Assembly: GCA_947685225.1 (NCBI GenBank)
Contig: CANTUV010000037.1
Coordinates: 28,663,001-28,727,000 of the forward strand
Source: Garcia nutans
Lineage: Eukaryota; Streptophyta; Magnoliopsida; Malpighiales; Euphorbiaceae
Reading direction: 5' to 3'
DNA length: 64,000 bases
Numbering within the stretch: position 1 is the stretch's first letter; each line of letters begins with the position of its first letter. A model generated the notes under the pieces. That model worked only from the letters and a program-made list of their open reading frames with translations. It ran no database searches and was not told where the DNA came from. Shown here in pieces: positions 9,715-21,316 of this stretch. The position numbers and the translations under genes were made by a program.

Positions 9715-9904
9715 CGTCACATCCGTGATTTTGGTGATATAAAATTTTATATATACTCAATATATGTATCTAGAGTATATACAACATATACATATGGTAT
9801 ATTAATTGTATATGTTGGATTAATACATTACATACTTAATATATTTAATACACATATAAGGTACATTTGATGTGTATATAAGATACACATTACTTATGCA
9901 TATG
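9715..9904 (+). repeat. AT-rich insert of unclear origin before LTR C
   Basis: 190 bp, beginning CGTCACATCC and rich in TATAC/ATATG steps, lie between B's protease sequence and the start of LTR C. It is absent from the matching place in element H. It resembles an LTR beginning (TGTCACATCC-type) and could be the 5' edge of an earlier insertion that C entered or replaced. GAAAAC before it and GAAAC after C look like a degraded target duplication around the whole 9715-12874 block. Confidence 0.5.
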
Positions 9905-11170
9905 TGTAATATCCTAAATTTTTTAAAAAGTTCTAATTTTTGGAAATTTAATAAAATAAATTATAATTTAAATGGATAAATTAAATTAATGGTTTTAAAT
10001 AAAAAAAATGAAGGAATTTTAAATGAAAAAGTGGAATATATATGTGATATATATGTAAAATATATACAACATATAAAAGTCAACACTTTTTAAAAGAAAA
10101 AATCAAAGTAAAAGGGTATTTTGGTAATTAAATCTTAGAAATTTAAAATTAATAAAATAATTCAAAAATAAATAATTTTGGATGAAATATAATATTTTGG
10201 GGTTTTAATTAATTAATTAAAAATATATTAAAATAATAATATATATAATGTTGAAAATGTGAGTGGGAGGAAAGAGAAAATCAATTTTTTTTTCATCATC
10301 TTCTTCTTCTTTCCTTCAAGGACGACTTTCATGGCTTCAAGAGAGGGATTTGCTTCTTCCAAACTCATTTAATTGAAATATTTACAAAGTTTCAAGTAGA
10401 TTTTTAAGGTTTTCCTCTTTAATTAGTAAGTTTACTCACTTTTTCTTTGGATTTCCATGAAAGTTTGAATATGTATGTTTTGAGTTTTTGAAGTTCTAAG
10501 ATTTAATTATCTATTTGGATATGGATGAATTTATTTTAAGTGATTAACAATGATTTTAAGGTTAGATTTAAGAAATGGTTGAATTTAAGTTGAGTTTGGT
10601 GAAGAGAGAGAATTTAGGGTTATGGAATATTTGAGTTTTTGAAATTCTGAGTTTTAATTGTGTAAATTGGTTCCAAATGTGTTGTTTTGATGCATAAACA
10701 AGGATTTTAAAATCAAATGATGGATTTAGTTAAGTTTGGATAGAGTTTGAAGATGGTAATATTGATTTAGGGTTTTGAAAAAGTGATTTTTCAAAGAATG
10801 ATTAATTATTTGATTTTAATACTTAAATCATGTTATTTAATGATATAAGTGGTGGAAATAAGATTGAAATGATAATTGGATTGAGTTGGAATTGAGATCC
10901 TTCAATGGTGAAGGTTATGCTATTTTAGGATTTTGAACATAAGCATGTGGTTAATTAATGTAATTGGTTTAAACATGCTAAAACATGTTTCTAATGATAT
11001 TAATAAACTTAAAACACTAATTTAAATGGCTTGATATAGTTTTTCAAAGTTAAAGTGAGTTCAAGCTTAATTTTGGGATTTGGTTTAGAGTGATGTTTAA
11101 TTATGGTTTGATGTTGAGAATACCTTAGAATGTGATATTAAATGATTATGTATGATCACATTTGGTATAG

Positions 11171-11270
11171 GCATTGAGGGAGGTTGATTTGCTTCATCCA
11201 AGTGGTGAAGGGCATGTTGGAAGGATAGGATTGGAGGTTGTGCTAAGCTTGCTTTGGGTTGCTAGTGGAG
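11171..11270 (+). other. Exon-like 100-nt cassette in LTR C
   Basis: Preceded by GGTATAG and followed by GTATGTACAAAC, a plausible acceptor and donor pair. The same cassette is exactly 100 nt in the LTRs of H (34059-34158), I (37817-37916) and J (53594-53693), without indels by eye. Confidence 0.55.
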
Positions 11271-12207
11271 GTATGTACAAACTCTGAATATATTGTTTAT
11301 ATTTGCATGACATTTGGGCTTAACACATTTTGGTTGGAAAATGTGTTAAGTCACTTGGTTCATTGATTGAGTATGAATAATGTGCTATGACATTTGTAAT
11401 GTCATATATGTGTTAAATACATTGTGAAAAGCCATTGATAATGGCTAAATTGTGTAGAATGTGAAATATGTATATTATGTGAAAATACCCAAAGTAATTG
11501 GGTAATGTGTTGTGAATGCAAAAATGAGATATGTGGAATAATGAAATGAATTGATATTGATAAAAATGAGAAAAATGAGAAAGATGTGAAAAATGAGAAA
11601 AAAATGTGAAAATAAGGTAATGTGCCTAGTTTGATCATGAGAAAAGTTTTGATAAAGGAATTATGAAAGAATTTGATAATGAGAAATATGAATAAATTGT
11701 ATGCCTAGTATGTTATTCAATTTTTAGAGTTATGGGTTTGGCGGCATGCCTATGATTGCCTACGGGCTAAACGCTAGAATGGTGAAAAGACTGGGTCGTA
11801 AGCCAGGCTAGCTGATAAATATGATATTTTTTGGGGTGAAAAGATTGGGTCGTAAGCCTCAAAAACTGTAGCAGTCTAGCCGGGTTGAGGACCAAGATAC
11901 TGAGGCCTAAGGGTCTAGCCGGGTTGAGGTCTAAGAGACTGGGGCTGTTACATTATCCATGGATATATTGCCTATGGGGCTAGACACATGGTGTCATTAT
12001 GGACCAAAGCAGTAACTCTGAAATTTGAATAGCATATTAGATCATTTTTGGGCCCATGCTTGTCTTTGCTTTAGCAATATAATGCTATGAGTTGTGATTA
12101 TAAAATATTTGAAAAATATGAAAAAAAAAGTAGAATGATGTGACATCTATATGCATTGTGCATTGGCATTACATTGAGTTTTATTGTTATTATCAAAGTT
12201 TGTAACT

Positions 12208-12244
12208 CTAGGCTTCGGATTAGCGCGATTGTAATTCGTTGCGC
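12208..12244 (+). other. Conserved LTR hairpin region, LTR C copy
   Basis: CTAGGC-TTCG-GATTAG forms a short stem with a UUCG-type tetraloop if one G-U pair and one mismatch are allowed. It is followed by a second arm pair, GCGC (12223-12226) and GCGC (12241-12244). It holds the same position as the better-paired hairpins of the related LTRs. Confidence 0.5.
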
Positions 12245-12874
12245 AGGTGTCATGAATAATTTGGTAGAGCTAGAGAGTTCTACTAGACCTGATCGAGTCT
12301 AGGTTTGCATTTATTGAGTTTGAAGAGTTATTTTTAGGTGCATCAAGATCAGAGCCAGTTGCCAGCATATAGATATTTGATATTACAATATATTTTGATA
12401 TTATATATGTTATGATATGTTTTTGGAAGTATATAATGTTAATTATAAAGAATATTTTTAATAATTTGTTCAGATGAGATTTTATATGTGTTGTTAATTT
12501 ATATATCTATACATAAGTATTTTGAGATAATATGGAGAAATTGAGAAGTATTAGTGAAATGGTGAATTGATTTTTATTGGGAGTGTTTACTTTATGCAGG
12601 TTGTGTTTTGCTGAATTTTGGGAACGTCCAAATTACAAACAAAACTTTGGCTAATTTTTTCCAGAGATTTTCATATAAAATATTTATTTTGGATTCCTAT
12701 AATAAGCAAATAATATTTATATACTATTTATTTTATATATTAGTATTTGAAATCTTAAAACAGAAATATAAAAATTTTTATTAAATCGGTCTGTGATATT
12801 TTTATACCGTATATGCATATTTTACATATGCTGAAAATATGTATTGTACGTATATAAGGTATAAGGGTATTACA

Positions 12875-15851
12875 GAAACATTTTATTCCGAAATCTTGAG
12901 TTAGAAAGGATGTTGTGGCATCAAGTGAGTAGAAAAACCTCTTATCTATTTTTATTTCAAGTATTTTAGCAAGAAGGATTATTCAGAAGGGGTGTGAAGC
13001 TTATTTGGCTAATATGGTAGATACTAATGTCGTAAGGCCTAATCTTGATAGTAGTCCTATAGTTGTTGAGTTTCCTAATTTGTTCCAGATAAATTGCCAG
13101 GGTTACCTCCTGTGAGAGAAGTAGAATTCGGTATTAATGTGATACCGGGTGCTACCCCTATTTCTATTACTCCTTATTGAATGAAACATGCATAATTATA
13201 AGAGGTAAAGGTGCAATTGCAAAAGTTGCTTAATAAAGGGTTTATTCGCCCTAGTGTGTCACCTTGGGGAGCACTTGTTCTGTTTGTCAAGGAGAAGAAT
13301 GGTACCTTACGATTATGTATTGATTATTACCAGTTGAATAAAGTGACTATCAAGAATAAGTACCTATTATCTTACATTGATGACCTCTTTGATTAGTTAA
13401 AGTGGGCAGCTATTTTCTCTAAAATTGATTTTGGATTGGGGTACTACTAGTTAGGGGTTAAAGAGACAAATGTACCTAAGACTGCTTTTCGCATAAGATA
13501 TGGTCATTATGTGTTCTTAGTGATGCCACTTGGGTTGACTAATGCACCAACAGCTTTTATGGATTTGACAAACCAAATTTTTAGGCCATAGTTCATGATA
13601 GTGTTTATTGATGATATCCTATTTTTCTCACGTAATCAAGATGATCATGATAAGCACCTGTGGGTTATAATGCAAGATTTGAGGGAGAAACAATTGTATG
13701 CTAAATTATCCAAGTGTGAATTCTTGTTGGATAAAGTTGCTTTTCTTAGACGTGCGGTTTCACCATATGGTATTAGTATTGATCCGAGTAAGATAGAGGC
13801 AATCTTTAATTGGTGTCTACCAAAAAATGTAATAGAAGTCAGAAGTTTCTTTGGTTTGATTAGTTATTATCATCGATTTGTGAAAAGATTTTCTATGATA
13901 GCTATGCCACTTACCAAATTATTTCATAAAGATGTGAAGTTTGTGTGGATGGGTCAATGTCAACCAAGTTTTGATCAGTTGAAAGAGATGTTAACTCAAG
14001 CTCATGTTCTTACTTTATCCATAGAATGTAAACCATATGTGATTTACAGTGATGCTTCACATAATGGTTTAGGATGTGTTTCATGTAGAAGGGCAGAGTT
14101 ATTGCATATGCTTCTAGACAACTAAAACCTCACGAGTTGAACTGTTCGACTCATGATTTGGAGTTAGCAGCTATAGTGTTTGCATTGAAATTTTGGTGGC
14201 ACTATTTATGTGGAGAGAAATGTTTCATCTAAACATATCATAAGTGTTTGAAGCATCTGGTATTTAGAAGGAGTTGAATCTTAAACAAAGGCAGTGGTTA
14301 GATCTAATTAAAGATTATGATTATTTGATTAATTGCCACTTAGGCAAGGCAAATATTTTTGTTGATGCCTTGAGTCGAAAGTCCATGGCATGGTTGAATA
14401 CTTACTTTTTATCTACTGTTGCTAGCAGAGTTGAGGGCTTTGCATGCTAGCTTTGAGATTAGTGATGATGGTGCTATTATGGCTCAGTTATAAGTTAGTC
14501 CAGTGCTGCTTGATGATATTAAAGAAACACATAAGAAAGATTTGAAACTTCAGAAGATTGTTGAGGAGAGTCATGAGGGAAAGAGTAGAGATTTTCAGGT
14601 TAGAGATGATGGCAGTTTGTGGTATCGAGATCAATTATATGTTCCTGATGATTATGAGTTGAAAAAGAAGATTTTGGAAGAAGCATATCAATCTCTTTAT
14701 GCTATGTATCTCGAAAGTACCAAGATCTATAAGGATTTGAAAAGACATTATTAGTGGTCAGGAATGAAGAGAGACATAGTAGAGTGGTGCCTTACTTGTA
14801 AGTAGGTTAAGGCTGAACACCAAGGTTCTTCAGGTTTGTTAAAACCATTATTAGTTCCTGAGTGTAAATGGGAGCATGTGATGATAGACTTTGTATATGG
14901 ACTGCCTCTTACCCAGAGAAAACATTATGCAATGTGGGTGATAGTGGATAGGAAGACAAAGTCAGCACATTTTCTTCTAGTCAAGATAGACTATTCTCTT
15001 AACAGGTTATCTGAGTTGTATATTAATGAGATTATGAGATTGCATGGTGTTCAAGTTTCCCTAGAAACAAATCGAGATCCATGGTTTACATCGAGATTTT
15101 GGAAGAGTTTGCCGGATGTCTTTAGTACTCGGTTAAATTTTAGTATTGCTTTTCATCCATAGATAGATGAACAATCAAATAGAGTGATATAGGTGCTTGA
15201 GGATATGTTGAGGAGCTGTGTGATTGATTTTACTGGGAGCTGGAATCGATATTTACCTTTGATTGAATTTTCCTACAACAGTGGTTATCAGTCTAGCATA
15301 TGAATGTCACCTTATGACGCATTGAACAGTAGAAAATGTAGAACACCTTTTATGTTGGGATAAAATTGGAGAAGAAAAACTAGTGGGTCCTGAGTTAATT
15401 AAAGAAACAGAAGAGAAAGTTAAGATAATTCAAAAATAGTCGAAAGCAGCTTCTAACAAGTAGAAATTTTATTTTGACTTGAGGCGAAAAGAGAACACTA
15501 AGGTTTGGTCAAAAGGGTGAGTTGAGTCCTCGAGTCATCGGGCCATATGAGATCTTACAGAGAATTGGACCTATTGCATGTAAACAGGCCTTACAACTTG
15601 AGTTGGAGAAGATTCACAATGTTTTCTATGTTTCTACACTTCAGAGGTATAGATAAGATCCATCACATGTGTTGTCAGTTGAATTAGAGGAAGTGAACTC
15701 GGATCTAACTAATGAAGTGGAAGCAGTAGCTATTGTGGATGGAGAAGAGAAAGAGTTGAGGAATAAGAAGGTCCTTTTGGTTAAAGTATTGTGGATAAAC
15801 CATTATACAGAAGAAGGAACATGGGAAAGTGAAAAGATTATGCGGTGCTAG
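12875..15851 (+). pseudogene. pol: Degenerate pol of element B: RT, RNase H, integrase, chromodomain
   Basis: After a protease tail, RT begins at about 13200: [24 protein letters not shown], then the catalytic box FIDDIL near 13600. RNase H sequence lies around 14035-14390, including IYSDASHNGLGCV. The integrase zinc region and core lie at 14700-15330, with DFVYGLPLT and TSRFWKSL. The catalytic region is broken by stops. A chromodomain-like end at 15690-15850 reads NKKVLLVKVLWINH, then EEGTWE. More than ten stops or frameshifts are visible. Longest surviving pieces: 13595-14125 and 14836-15162. Confidence 0.9.
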
Positions 15852-15907
15852 TACCCACAACCTTTTTATAGTTGAACAACATGTAATTTTGAGGATGAAA
15901 TTATTTA

Positions 15908-15920
15908 AGGGGGAGAAAAT
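15908..15920 (+). other. Polypurine tract of element B
   Basis: AGGGGGAGAAAAT lies immediately before the 3' LTR start TGTAACATC and follows a GAGGATGAAATTATTTA stretch typical of the end of Tekay-type interiors. Confidence 0.85.
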
Positions 15921-18265
15921 TGTAACATCTACATTTCTATTATATGTGCAAATAAAAAATTAATATGGAGGGTTAATTAGTGTTGGACGAGAAATATGCA
16001 CAATATATACCTAATGTATACACTAGATATACATAATATGTATATTGGATACATAATATATCAATGGCATATACCTAATATATACACTTTCACATAAGGA
16101 TAAAGTTAGGTTAAAAGTTAAAAAAAATAAATATAAATAAAATATAAGTCAAAAATTAAGAAAGAATATTTATGGATGGTAATTTAGGGAAACAAAAAAA
16201 ATAATATTTTTAATAATTAATTAATTAATTATATATTTATTGTGGGAAAGAAGAAAAAAATAAAAAAAAATCTTCTTCTTCTTCCCAACACTATGGTCGA
16301 ATTCTAGAGTGAGAAAAGGAAGAGATTCTTCTTCCTTAAACACACCAAAATTCATAAAAAATCTAGGCGATTTAAGTGGATTTTGAAGATTAAACAAGGA
16401 ATCAAGTAAGTTTTCAATCTTTTAGCATGTTTTTATTAATTTTTAAGATTATGTATAAAATGATTAGAGAGGGAAATTGGTTTTTAATTAAGAAAGAGGA
16501 TAGCTATAAAGTGATTAAGATGTGTATGTGTTAAATTATTGATTAAATAGTTAAATTTGAATTATGAAGTTAGGGCTTATGAAAGTTTTGGAAGTTTGGG
16601 TTTTTGATGGGTTTGGCTAAGATTAGTATAGTATTAAATAGTTAAAGTAAACTGGAATTATGAATTTAGGGTTCATGAAAGTTTTGAAAGTTTGGGTTTT
16701 TGATGGGGTTTGGCTAAGATTAGTATATTTAGTTGTTATTTTGAGTAAATTAAGTATGAATATGTTTTTAATTGAAGAATTGAACTTGTTATTTGAATTA
16801 GGGCTTCTTGAAAGTAAAGCTTGGAAAGTAATTTTGGATCAATTTTAGAGCAAAGGGAGGTTTGTACATAATTTAACAACATGTATTTTTAATGTTCATG
16901 TTTGGGATAATCACATTGGCTTTGCAAAATTCATTATTTTGCTTAAAAAATGAGGTTAATCATATATTGTATGCATTGTTTCATAAATGTGATGTGAATG
17001 TTGCATTGAGCATTAAACCATTATGATAAACTGATTTGACATATCTTGGATGAAGCACATTATAGAAATGAACTGGAATGTGCAATGTGCAAATGATTAT
17101 GAAATGTAATAAAATGTGAAAATTATAGAAAAATGATAAATTGAAATGAGAATATGAAAATAGGATATGGCATTGTGTGATTTTTAGCCCTGCACAATTA
17201 CTTGTTCTAGAATATTTAGTTTGGTACCGTCGAGTTGGCATGACAACAATACGTCTTGATATTTTATGCTCCTCTGGACAAGATACATTGGTATCACATT
17301 TATTATTACACCTTCGGACTAGACACATTGATGTCAGACAATTTGTGTCTAAGAGACGACCTTTGGGTGATAGTGATATGCTGGTATCACATGACATTTA
17401 AATCTCTAGGGTCAAAACTTCAGGTAGAGATAGGCCCAATCAATCTTTTTGGAATCTGAATATTATGTAGGGATTTGTTGGATCCAATGTGTGTGATTGT
17501 GATATGTTTATAAAATTTAAGAGTTAATGTATGTTAAATGTGTATTGCATTGTAATGGTAACTAAATACATTTTGTGCTATGAAAAACACACATGGTTTT
17601 TAAATATTTTATGTTATCAAAATGTATACCACTAAGTTTCTAACTTAGTACGATTTAATTTTATCACGCAAGTGACAGGGTCACTGAGAGAGGGAGAGCT
17701 GATAGACCTTAGCAGGTCAAGGACTTGAGGTTGACATTTGAAGATAGAATTCCTACCACGAGACTGAACCAGTTGATGTTGCATACATGTATAGCTTTGT
17801 TTTCTATATATAGTTTTGTTTTTATGTTATAATCATAATGTATGAATAATAAGTAAGTTTTTGAATGATATTTATATGTATAAATATATCCATGCAGTAC
17901 ACTATTTCTAGTACTAAAATTTTGGATGTGAATTGATGTAGAGGTGAATTTCTCAAAAATTGAATTTTTAGGAGTGTTCTCTTTTACAGGTTGTGTAATT
18001 TTGGATTTTAGGATTGTTGAATTTTTAAACAGACCTTTGGCGAAATTTTTACAAAAAATTATCTTTTATGGAATTTTTTTAATATCTATATTTTAGTTTG
18101 TTTTATTTAAATACTATATATTTATAGAATTAAAATATACTAAATCTGTGGAAAGCAAATTTATTTTAGTACTAAGATCTTAAATAATTAATTTTTATAG
18201 TTGGACATCTGTAGCACTCTAGTATTCTACGCATGTATTATATATAGAGAGTATAGAGTGTTACA
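15921..18265 (+). repeat. 3' LTR of element B (2.3 kb)
   Basis: Starts TGTAACATCT after the polypurine tract and ends AGTGTTACA. It contains a CTT-rich tract after a TATATTTATT region near 16230-16290, a CAAGTAAGT donor-like site at about 16404, and a perfect hairpin at 17632-17648. Near its end TTTTACAG/GTTGTG (17989) matches acceptor-like sites of sister LTRs. Confidence 0.9.
17632..17648 (+). other. Conserved LTR hairpin, element B copy
   Basis: CTAAGTT-TCT-AACTTAG, a perfect 7-bp stem with a 3-nt loop. Relative to sister copies, two base pairs are changed on both sides of the stem (U-A here where others have C-G), the mark of compensatory change. Confidence 0.7.
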
Positions 18266-18266
18266 A

Positions 18267-19763
18267 CACTACAAGAAAAATGCAAATTGGAGACGAAAAT
18301 TAAAAATTCGTCACAAATTAGCGATGGATTAGTGACGAAAAATTATTAACGACAGATTGGAGATAGATTAACGACTAATTTAGCGACATAAAAAATCGTT
18401 GCTAAATTCATCGCTAAATTTGGTGCCTACAATGGGTGCCTTGCATTTAGCGACGAACTAGAAAAATCCATTGCTAATTTTGTAGCCAAATCGTATGGCA
18501 TATATTAGTGCCAAAAATTTAGCGACATAATTTATTTTCATCGCTAATTAGCGACATATTTATTTTTGTTGCTAATTTCGTCACTAATTAGAGACGAAAC
18601 TTATATTTGTCTCTAGTCTCAAATATTTTAAAAGACGGGCTGGATTTTTGTTTGGGTTAATTAGTGATGAAACATATTTTCGTCGCTAATTTCCTTACTG
18701 CTTAGCGACAGATTTATTTTTCGTCGGTAATTTTAAATTTTTAAAAAAAGGCTATTTTCCCCTTTTTAGCGACCAAACTATTATTTTCGTCGCTAATTTC
18801 TTCGCTAAAATTTTTATATTTATTCTTCCCAACCTTTTTTCCTTCATTTATTTCTTCTTTCTTCTTCCTTCTCTCCTTTCTTTCTTTCTTTCTCTCTTTC
18901 TCCTTCTTCTTTCTTCCTTCTTTTTTCTTCTCTTTTCTTTCTTCTTTTTTCTTTCTTCCTTCTTTTTCTTTTTCTTCTTCCTTTTCCTCCTCTTCCTAGG
19001 TCCAATAATTTATTTTTAGATTGAATAATTATTTAATTTAGTAAATAATATTATTTTTGTATTAAATTAATTATTTGATTGAATAAATAATTTAAGGATT
19101 AATTTTTTGAAATTATTTGATAGATTGATTTATGTTTTAGAAATTATTTAGTAGAATAATATATTTTGAGATTGAATAAATTATTTTTTAGAATAAAATT
19201 GTTTAGGATAAATAAAATATTTAATTAAATTATTTTTAGAATAAATTATTTTTTAGAGAAATTAGTTGAAAAAATAAATTATTTTTTAGAAATTATTTGA
19301 TAAATAATTTAATTTTTATGTAAAGAAATTATTTATTAGAATAAATATTTTTTTTAAATAAATTATTTAATAGAATAAATAATTTTTGGGAATAAATTAT
19401 TTTAGAAATTGAAAATAAAATAAATTATTTTTAGCAAAAAATTAAATAATTTAAAAAACAATAAATTATTTTTAAATAAATTATTTTATTTTTTTAAAAA
19501 TATTTTATTTTATTTTTTAAAAATTAATTAATAATTTAGCGACTGATTTTCCATCACTAAATTTATCTTAATAGAGGGTGACAAAATTAAATAGTGACAT
19601 AATATATGTAATTAACGATGAAAAATCTGTCGCTAAATATCGATGGACTCAAAATTTCGTCACTAATTTTTCAGCAACTACATAAATAACTACAAATGTT
19701 ATTCTGTCACTAATGACTATTAGCAACGGATTTTTGAGAATTAGCGACGAATTTCTTGTAGTG
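18267..19763. mobile_element. Element D: non-autonomous CACTA transposon (1.5 kb)
   Basis: Terminal inverted repeat CACTACAAGAAA at the left end and TTTCTTGTAGTG at the right, flanked by the 3-bp target duplication CAA (18264-18266 and 19764-19766). Both ends are crowded with subterminal TTAGCGAC/GTCGCTAA motifs, typical of CACTA (En/Spm) elements. The middle is a pyrimidine-rich CTT tract (18838-19005), then degenerate AATAAATTATTT repeats (19010-19530). No transposase is present, so it depends on an enzyme supplied in trans. It sits one base from the end of element B's 3' LTR. Confidence 0.9.
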
Positions 19764-20705
19764 CAATATGGACAGTACATGTATGAGTAATTAGCAAGGT
19801 TTAGCCATTGGCAACATGCAGCTAGTCATTACCTGTAAATTCATTGACATCACTTAATTGAGATAAGTCAGGAGTAATGTGGTAATTGGCAGTAGAGTTA
19901 GGAAATCAAGTGATAGGTGGAGATATTTATATTGTCTGTAATTTACAGAAGGTGGATATTGGACAACAAGAGTATAAGCGAGTCTTTGAGGTGCAGAGAT
20001 AGAGGAGTTTTGATTATAGCATTTGCAACAATTGATGGCAATATGGTTACAAAGTCCCCATATTTGACATGGACCTCATGGACATTATTGTGATTAAGAG
20101 GTTTTAAGGTTTAGATTTGGTTGTCGGGGAAAAGAGTCTATGGCCGTGGGAAGAAGAGGAGTAGTAGATTCAAGGGTAATATTGGTTATTGGTTCATGGA
20201 GGATCTTCAAAAGTGTTTCATGTGACAATAGTTTGCCATATTGTTCAGTAAATGAGACGGGTTCAAGACTGAGATTTAATGCAATGATTGTGCAATGAAA
20301 CTCATGCCAAATGTTGCAACAAATAATCACATTGAGCTCCGCTATAAACAGGGGTCTTCTGGCAGCTTGCAACTCATCAACTAGTGATCTGGTTTTACTG
20401 AGTGAATGTTTGATCATTTTGTTTGAGCTCTTGAAGCTCAATGTGGAGCTACAACTGCCGATTTTGAGACATTAAAGAAAAAGCAATTGAGAATGTTGTC
20501 CAAACATCATATGAGGATTAAGCAACTATTACATGTGGAAATACTTCTTTAGTGAGTGGTAAAAGGAGCCAAGCATGAAGCATTTGTCCTTTTGAAACCA
20601 ATTTTCAAATTTAGGATTTAGTTCTTGAGAGTTGGGTAACATCTTAGATGGAGCATGAGAAGATCCATCAATAAAACAATGGAGTTTTGATAGTTTAGAA
20701 GTGAA
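19764..20705 (-). pseudogene. Element E: old copia gag and protease fragment
   Basis: Read on the minus strand this continues the copia gag interrupted by element F. Pieces include HCFIDGSSHAP, LNPKFENWFQKDKC and, at 20100-20420, KSLVDELQA-type sequence with LSLEPVSFTEQYGKLLSHE. These are the UBN2-type gag blocks of Ty1/copia. Near 19790-19900 the protease region reads NYHITPDLSQLSDVNEF, then LHVANG. Stops and frameshifts are frequent. The sequence is cut at 19764 by element D and the end of element B; the rest of this copia's pol is not in the window. Confidence 0.8.
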
Positions 20706-20949
20706 GGTTTTTATAAATAAAATGAGATATAGCAGCAAAAGATGATTTTATTGATTCATCAAGCATACATATATATAGAACTTGGAATAACAAAAATTTA
20801 ATAAAATAGCAACAGATTACGTGATCCACAAAAAAACTCATGTGGACTAACAGATTCCTAAAAAATATGAACCAATTATTAACAAAGAATTATTCAACTT
20901 TTGAATAGTAAAATAAAATATCATGTAGTCCAAAAGCATTATGCTAACA
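20706..20949 (-). repeat. 3' LTR of element F (244 bp)
   Basis: Matches 24920-25163 end to end. The terminal CA of the sense strand has become CC at 20706. Confidence 0.9.
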
Positions 20950-20960
20950 CTCCTCCTTGA
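20950..20960 (-). other. Polypurine tract of element F
   Basis: Sense strand TCAAGGAGGAG lies immediately upstream of the 3' LTR start TGTTAGC. Confidence 0.8.
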
Positions 20961-21316
20961 TTTAGTGACTGTAAACTCCAAGTTGTTATTTGAGTGACTC
21001 GAATTTGCTGATTGGTAAAGACTTTGTGAATATATCAGCCATCTATTCTTCTATTTTTCAATACATAAGAGTTATTTCTCCAATTTTCTGCACTTCTCTT
21101 AAAAAGAAAAGCTTGATATTAAAGTGCTTAGTTTTCCCATGAAACACAGGATTGTGAGAAATTGCTATTACAGCCTGGTTGTCCACAAAAACTTCAGTGC
21201 CTTTTGGTCTATTTCATATGCAAATCGATCAAAATCTTCCTCAACCACAATGCTTGATTTACTGTTGCCGTTGTTGCCACAAACTTAGCTTCTACAGTAG
21301 ATTGAGCCACAATATC

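Larger units (their letters stand above)
9905..12874 (+). repeat. LTR C: Tekay-type solo LTR nested in element B
   Basis: Begins TGTAATATCC and ends GGGTATTACA, homologous along its length to the LTR of element H (32524-35440) in opposite orientation. No primer site or internal domain follows, and B's coding sequence resumes directly, so this is a solo LTR. It contains the exon-like 100-nt cassette (11171-11270), the GGGTCGTAAGCC/GGGTTGAGG module near 11780-11950, and the hairpin region at 12208-12244. Confidence 0.8.
7887..18265 (+). mobile_element. Element B: old degenerate Tekay/Del-like chromovirus
   Basis: Order is 5' LTR remnant, gag, protease, nested LTR, RT, RNase H, integrase, chromodomain, polypurine tract and 3' LTR. 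Coding regions are broken by many stops and frameshifts. The overlapping parts of the two LTRs (7887-8016 and 18136-18265) differ at many positions, so the insertion is old. Domain order, a C-terminal chromodomain and LTRs over 2 kb fit the Tekay (Del) lineage. Its insertion site appears to be inside copia element E, because E's coding sequence resumes at 19764. Confidence 0.9.
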
